Origin: DATDTB01 sp035291025
Lineage (GTDB): Archaea > Iainarchaeota > Iainarchaeia > JAFGOX01 > DATDTB01
Assembly: GCA_035291025.1 (NCBI GenBank)
Contig: DATDTB010000049.1
Coordinates: 1 to 8,145 of the forward strand
Length of the DNA: 8,145 nucleotides
Direction: 5' to 3'
Positions 5,024 through 8,145 of the stretch are shown here, piece after piece. Position 1 is the first letter of the stretch. Every line of letters begins with the position of its first letter. The notes under the pieces are model-generated. The model was given only the letters and a program-made list of their open reading frames with translations, did not search any database and was not told the DNA's origin. The position numbers and the translations under genes were made by a program.

Positions 5024-7201
5024 TCAGCCACCGAGCCCAATCAAGTGCTTTGCAACGAACGCTGTTATGAGGAACAAGGTAATGGAAATGGGCAGTGTTT
5101 GCGCGACGAGAATGTTAGTGACGAGTTTGTTCTTGCCTTCCTTTATGGAGCCACCGAAGTACGTCAGAATAGTAACCATTTGCACGACGTAGACAATCAA
5201 TATCACGAGGAACCACGTGGGGTCGATTCCCGCTTCAGTCAGCTGCAGCTGGGTTTGGTTCTGGAAGTTGATGCCGCCCACGGAAACGCCTTCAGGCAGG
5301 CTCGGCCCAGTGGCAGCGCCCGCGATCGAGGCGTTTATCGTGTTAGTGATTATTTTCTGCAGCGCCGTCGTTATACCCAGCACGATTGGGCCAATGAAAC
5401 CGCCCATGCTCTGCATTGTCGCCGTTACTTCCGAGAGCTCAGTAGTTATTTGCCTGTTGATCTTGCTGAACGCCGTGAGCTGGTTAGACAACGCCATGAC
5501 GGCGCGCGCTGCAACGTTCACGCCGAGCTGGACCGCGTCAACTATTATCTTCATTGAAGTGTAAATGAGCTTTGAGGGAATGTTCCTCAAGGCTCCATAG
5601 AGTGGGTCGAAGACCGCGCCTTCCAGAGTGAGTCCGAGTAGCGTGATGTTTTGCCTGACCTTGCCGAACACGCGGGTTGCAAGCTTTGACTCCGGCAGGA
5701 ACTCGCCGACGTACTTGATGGCGTCTTCAACGGGCTTGTTTTGGCCGAGGCGAGACGCAATGAGGTAAGCAGAGTCCTTGAATTCTTCCTCCATTTCAAT
5801 GACTTCGAGTTGGACTCGGCGCTTGTAAATCGAGGAAAAGTACAGGTAAGTGCACGCCACTAAAACACTTCCAAGGGTTGCGCCGCCAATCAGGATGAAG
5901 GGAACCAAGTCGTATTTTTTCATTTCCGCTTGCACAGTTTTCTCGTCGTGGGTCCTCAAGTACTCCCCCAAGTCCTGGCCAAACTGGTCCTTTACTATTT
6001 TCCCGAAGCTTGGGTCGAATGCCAAGTGCAGGAAGTAAGTCGCCCCAAGCGCCGCCCCCCCCACAACCAGCAAAAGCAGCACCATTGGCAACTGCGTCTT
6101 GCCGATTTTCACCATTCCCTTCCTTGGCAGTTCTGGATGGTCGTCCGGGATTTCCGGGGGCTCGTAAACCGGCGGGCGTTCCGCGAGTATGGCCATTGCG
6201 ACAATGTACAGCACGACTGGGATGCCAACGTTGTAAATGCCCGCCAGTACGAAAAGGTTGGAGAAAAACGTGTTTCCCCCCAGGACAGCGCCAATGGGCA
6301 GGACTATTATGAGAATCAAGGGCAGCAGAACCCCGAGGTAAAACATGTTCATTGAAGGCCCCTTGAGCGATGTGGCTCTGTCCGATAACTTGTTCCCGAT
6401 TGACGTCAGTGAGTCCTCGAGCGCCGAGTCCAGCAAGATGTTCCTGTGCGTCTCGTCCGGCTCTAATACGGAGGAGCGGATGGTCATGAGGGCTTGCTTG
6501 AATTCCGGCGAGTACTTACCCCAGTTGTACGCCATTTCGTCCAAGCCCTCTTCCAAGTTCGAGTAAACCCCGGTCTGCGAGTTCCACAAGAGTTCCCTGA
6601 AGGACTCGGCGATTTTTCCCTCGCCGTGTTCGGCTGCGAACGCTATGGCGCGTTCGAGGTTCGGGGAAAGCTTCATGGACATGCCCATGTACCCCACAAT
6701 GCGGGGGATTTCAATCATTATGTCCTTCTTGCGTTTTTCCGCGGCGCTAATGGGAGTGTTTTTCACCAGGTAAGGAATCAGGAAAATGGCGCCCATTCCC
6801 ACGGCGGCGTACGCCGTCAAAAGCGTGAGGTCTTGCCCGAACAAGTAATAGCCGTAGGCGAAGGCTGCTAGAGCGAAGGCCACGCCGAAAATCGAGGCCG
6901 CCTTGGCTCCGGCGTTGTACTCGCCTGGAGTTATTTCCCAGCCCAGAAAGTTGAATGCGTCCTGCACTTTTGAGTCCAAGGGCTTTTCGCTTGCTGCGTA
7001 GGCCGGGAACGTCTTGGAGGCCCACTTGCAGTAAGCCTCGAACCCTGAAGCGCTTTTCTTTACTCTCTTTTCCTCGCTTGGATGCCTTTTTGGCTCTGCA
7101 GAAAGAGGCTTGTCCCAGCCGTAAGCCGAGTCGGAAAACATGACCTTGCCGGAGTCAATTGGCGGCGCCGCCTTCCGGGGTTCACGCCTTCTTGGAGGCA
7201 C
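5024..7201 (-). CDS. Type IV pilus/archaellum-type assembly platform protein (ArlJ/FlaJ/TadC-like), 725 aa
   Basis: Polytopic inner membrane protein that couples the ATPase to filament growth. The layout is: a charged, Pro-rich cytoplasmic N-terminus (1-100); hydrophobic spans near 101-121 and 127-147; first T2SSF-like cytoplasmic domain (about 150-283); spans near 284-304, 315-337, 371-393 and 432-456; second T2SSF-like domain (about 460-596); spans near 597-617, 661-682 and 697-718. Nine spans with two large cytoplasmic domains is the known ArlJ/FlaJ plan, and the alternation puts both domains inside and loops 394-431 and 618-660 outside. At 725 aa it exceeds the ~500-600 aa I expect, mainly through the N-terminal extension. 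GTG at 7201 is chosen because AAGGTGA (7208-7214) precedes it by six bases; ATG at 7141 is the alternative. It overlaps the ATPase gene by 20 bases, so the two are almost certainly co-translated partners. Confidence 0.88.
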   Translation of the reverse strand: MPPRRREPRKAAPPIDSGKVMFSDSAYGWDKPLSAEPKRHPSEEKRVKKSASGFEAYCKWASKTFPAYAASEKPLDSKVQDAFNFLGWEITPGEYNAGAKAASIFGVAFALAAFAYGYYLFGQDLTLLTAYAAVGMGAIFLIPYLVKNTPISAAEKRKKDIMIEIPRIVGYMGMSMKLSPNLERAIAFAAEHGEGKIAESFRELLWNSQTGVYSNLEEGLDEMAYNWGKYSPEFKQALMTIRSSVLEPDETHRNILLDSALEDSLTSIGNKLSDRATSLKGPSMNMFYLGVLLPLILIIVLPIGAVLGGNTFFSNLFVLAGIYNVGIPVVLYIVAMAILAERPPVYEPPEIPDDHPELPRKGMVKIGKTQLPMVLLLLVVGGAALGATYFLHLAFDPSFGKIVKDQFGQDLGEYLRTHDEKTVQAEMKKYDLVPFILIGGATLGSVLVACTYLYFSSIYKRRVQLEVIEMEEEFKDSAYLIASRLGQNKPVEDAIKYVGEFLPESKLATRVFGKVRQNITLLGLTLEGAVFDPLYGALRNIPSKLIYTSMKIIVDAVQLGVNVAARAVMALSNQLTAFSKINRQITTELSEVTATMQSMGGFIGPIVLGITTALQKIITNTINASIAGAATGPSLPEGVSVGGINFQNQTQLQLTEAGIDPTWFLVILIVYVVQMVTILTYFGGSIKEGKNKLVTNILVAQTLPISITLFLITAFVAKHLIGLGG

Positions 7202-8145
7202 CCTGGGTCACCTTTTCCTGCGCCGCAATGAGAGGCTTGGCTTGGGTTTCCAGCACCCACTTCTTCCACTCAGCCAGCACTTCCTTGTAGTCCGGCTTCC
7301 CGTGTTCGGCCATGCTTTGTTCTTTGAGCAACAAGTACTTGTTGTGCGCCGGCACGGTGTGACGTCCTTCGAGCAAGTCTGGAATGTCGTACTTGTTCTT
7401 CAAGTCCACCAGGAACTGCTTGGTGTCGGCGCGGACCCGGATTTCGTCCCAAATGTCCTCGTAGGAAATACCGCGCTGTCTTTGGATTCTCTTCAGGAAA
7501 TGCGACTTTTTCCAGTTCTCCTCAATCAAGTTCAGCTTGTCTGTTTTTCCGTCGAACTGGAACAAGTCCAGCAAGCCGCCTTCCTTTTGAGGGTCGTCCG
7601 TCCAGTCCTTGCCGATTTCAGTGACTTCAACCAAGCGCTTGTTCCTCTTTAGCGAGCCACCGAAGCGAATGGGCGCCGAGGTAACCACCAAGTCAGTTGC
7701 CTTGAATGACGTCGTGGGCACGCCCAAGTCGTTCACTACGCGGTCCCATACGGAGTACGCGTTTTCGCCGTGAATCGTTCCCATTACAACGTTTCCGACA
7801 GCGCCGACGCGCATTGCCTCGTAAAGGACTTTTGCTTCCTGGCTCCTAACCTCTCCGACTATTAGAACAGAGTCCCCGAGCCTTAACGCCGTGCGGAGCG
7901 CGTCCTCGGGCGCGACTTCTGCTTCGCTGACGGCCGCGCCAATGGACGAGCGCGTTTTCATTCTCTGAATGTTGAAGCCCAGCGCCTTCATTTCCATGAC
8001 TGGAACTTCGAGCGTGTCCTCTTGCACGAGAATGCGGAGGTTTTGGGGGATTTCCAGCATCAAGGCAGTCATAAGCGACGTCTTGCCCGAGCCCCTGGAG
8101 CCGTTGATTAGCGACGAAGCCTGCGCGTCTATGAAGAAGCTCAAC
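7182..8145 (-). CDS. Type II/IV secretion system ATPase (ArlI/FlaI/TadA-like), N-terminus outside window
   Basis: Hexameric motor ATPase that powers assembly of type IV pilus-like filaments. About 320 C-terminal residues are visible. Walker A GSRGSGKT is at 8079-8102 (visible residues 15-22). The Asp box QEDTLEVP follows at 41-48, Walker B DSVLIVGE at 91-98, and the His box GTIHG at 122-126: all in the order and spacing of the GspE/VirB11 family, with the archaeal SAPIRFGG region after them. A tail of about 130 charged residues follows. The frame runs off the window edge; TTG at 8142-8144 is coding sequence, not a start, since the N-terminal domain must lie beyond. No cysteines occur in the visible part. 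It overlaps the platform gene, its expected membrane partner. Whether it drives a pilus, an archaellum or secretion cannot be read from the ATPase alone; the neighbouring pilins favour a pilus. Confidence 0.93.
   Translation of the reverse strand, partial: LSFFIDAQASSLINGSRGSGKTSLMTALMLEIPQNLRILVQEDTLEVPVMEMKALGFNIQRMKTRSSIGAAVSEAEVAPEDALRTALRLGDSVLIVGEVRSQEAKVLYEAMRVGAVGNVVMGTIHGENAYSVWDRVVNDLGVPTTSFKATDLVVTSAPIRFGGSLKRNKRLVEVTEIGKDWTDDPQKEGGLLDLFQFDGKTDKLNLIEENWKKSHFLKRIQRQRGISYEDIWDEIRVRADTKQFLVDLKNKYDIPDLLEGRHTVPAHNKYLLLKEQSMAEHGKPDYKEVLAEWKKWVLETQAKPLIAAQEKVTQGASKKA
7208..7214 (-). promoter_or_regulatory. Ribosome binding site inside the ATPase gene for the platform protein
   Basis: The minus strand reads AAGGTGA, six bases before GTG at 7201 and inside the last codons of the ATPase gene. 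It supports the GTG start and coupled translation. Confidence 0.6.

Noticed and set aside
1..8145. tRNA, rRNA, CRISPR array, insertion sequence or phage genes
   Set aside because: No direct-repeat array, no transposase-like frame, no terminal inverted repeats and no RNA-gene consensus were seen on either strand.

Overview
The window looks archaeal. The grounds are an ArlI/FlaI-type ATPase followed by a nine-span ArlJ/FlaJ-type membrane protein, short class III (archaeal prepilin) signal peptides of the form [KR]G|Q, TTTAAA-type TATA elements, and a convergent geranylgeranyl-reductase-family gene of the kind used for archaeal lipids. The compact layout, overlapping genes, GTG starts and accessory pilin set would suit a DPANN lineage such as Diapherotrites or a relative. 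That placement is inference; no marker gene here fixes the taxon.

Layout: positions 1-688 (+) hold the C-terminal part of a geranylgeranyl reductase family flavoprotein whose start lies outside the window. A 14-bp perfect palindrome (687-700) separates it from a convergent minus-strand cluster that fills the rest of the window. Read in transcription order (right to left), the cluster contains: a secretion ATPase (cut by the window edge); a 725-aa assembly platform; a 155-aa prepilin; a likely internal promoter; a 167-aa paralogous prepilin; a 55-aa Flp-sized pilin-like protein; a 57-aa AT-rich ribbon-helix-helix regulator; a U-tract overlapping a second internal promoter; and four membrane-anchored, pilin-like proteins of 209, 248, 194 and 268 aa. 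The 55-aa and 57-aa genes are short enough to be missed by common length cut-offs.

Working model: the ATPase and platform build a type IV pilus-like surface filament. The 155- and 167-aa pair, which share a near-identical signal/helix region, are candidate main subunits. The 55-aa protein and the four larger proteins are candidate minor or tip subunits, and the RHH protein is a candidate local regulator. All six larger pilin-like proteins have an even number of cysteines in the part predicted to lie outside the membrane (6, 6, 10, 12, 4, 6). The visible ATPase has none and the 725-aa platform has two. This suggests a disulfide-stabilised extracellular structure. No prepilin peptidase, tRNA, rRNA, CRISPR array or insertion sequence was seen, and no gene-free stretch exceeds 100 bases.
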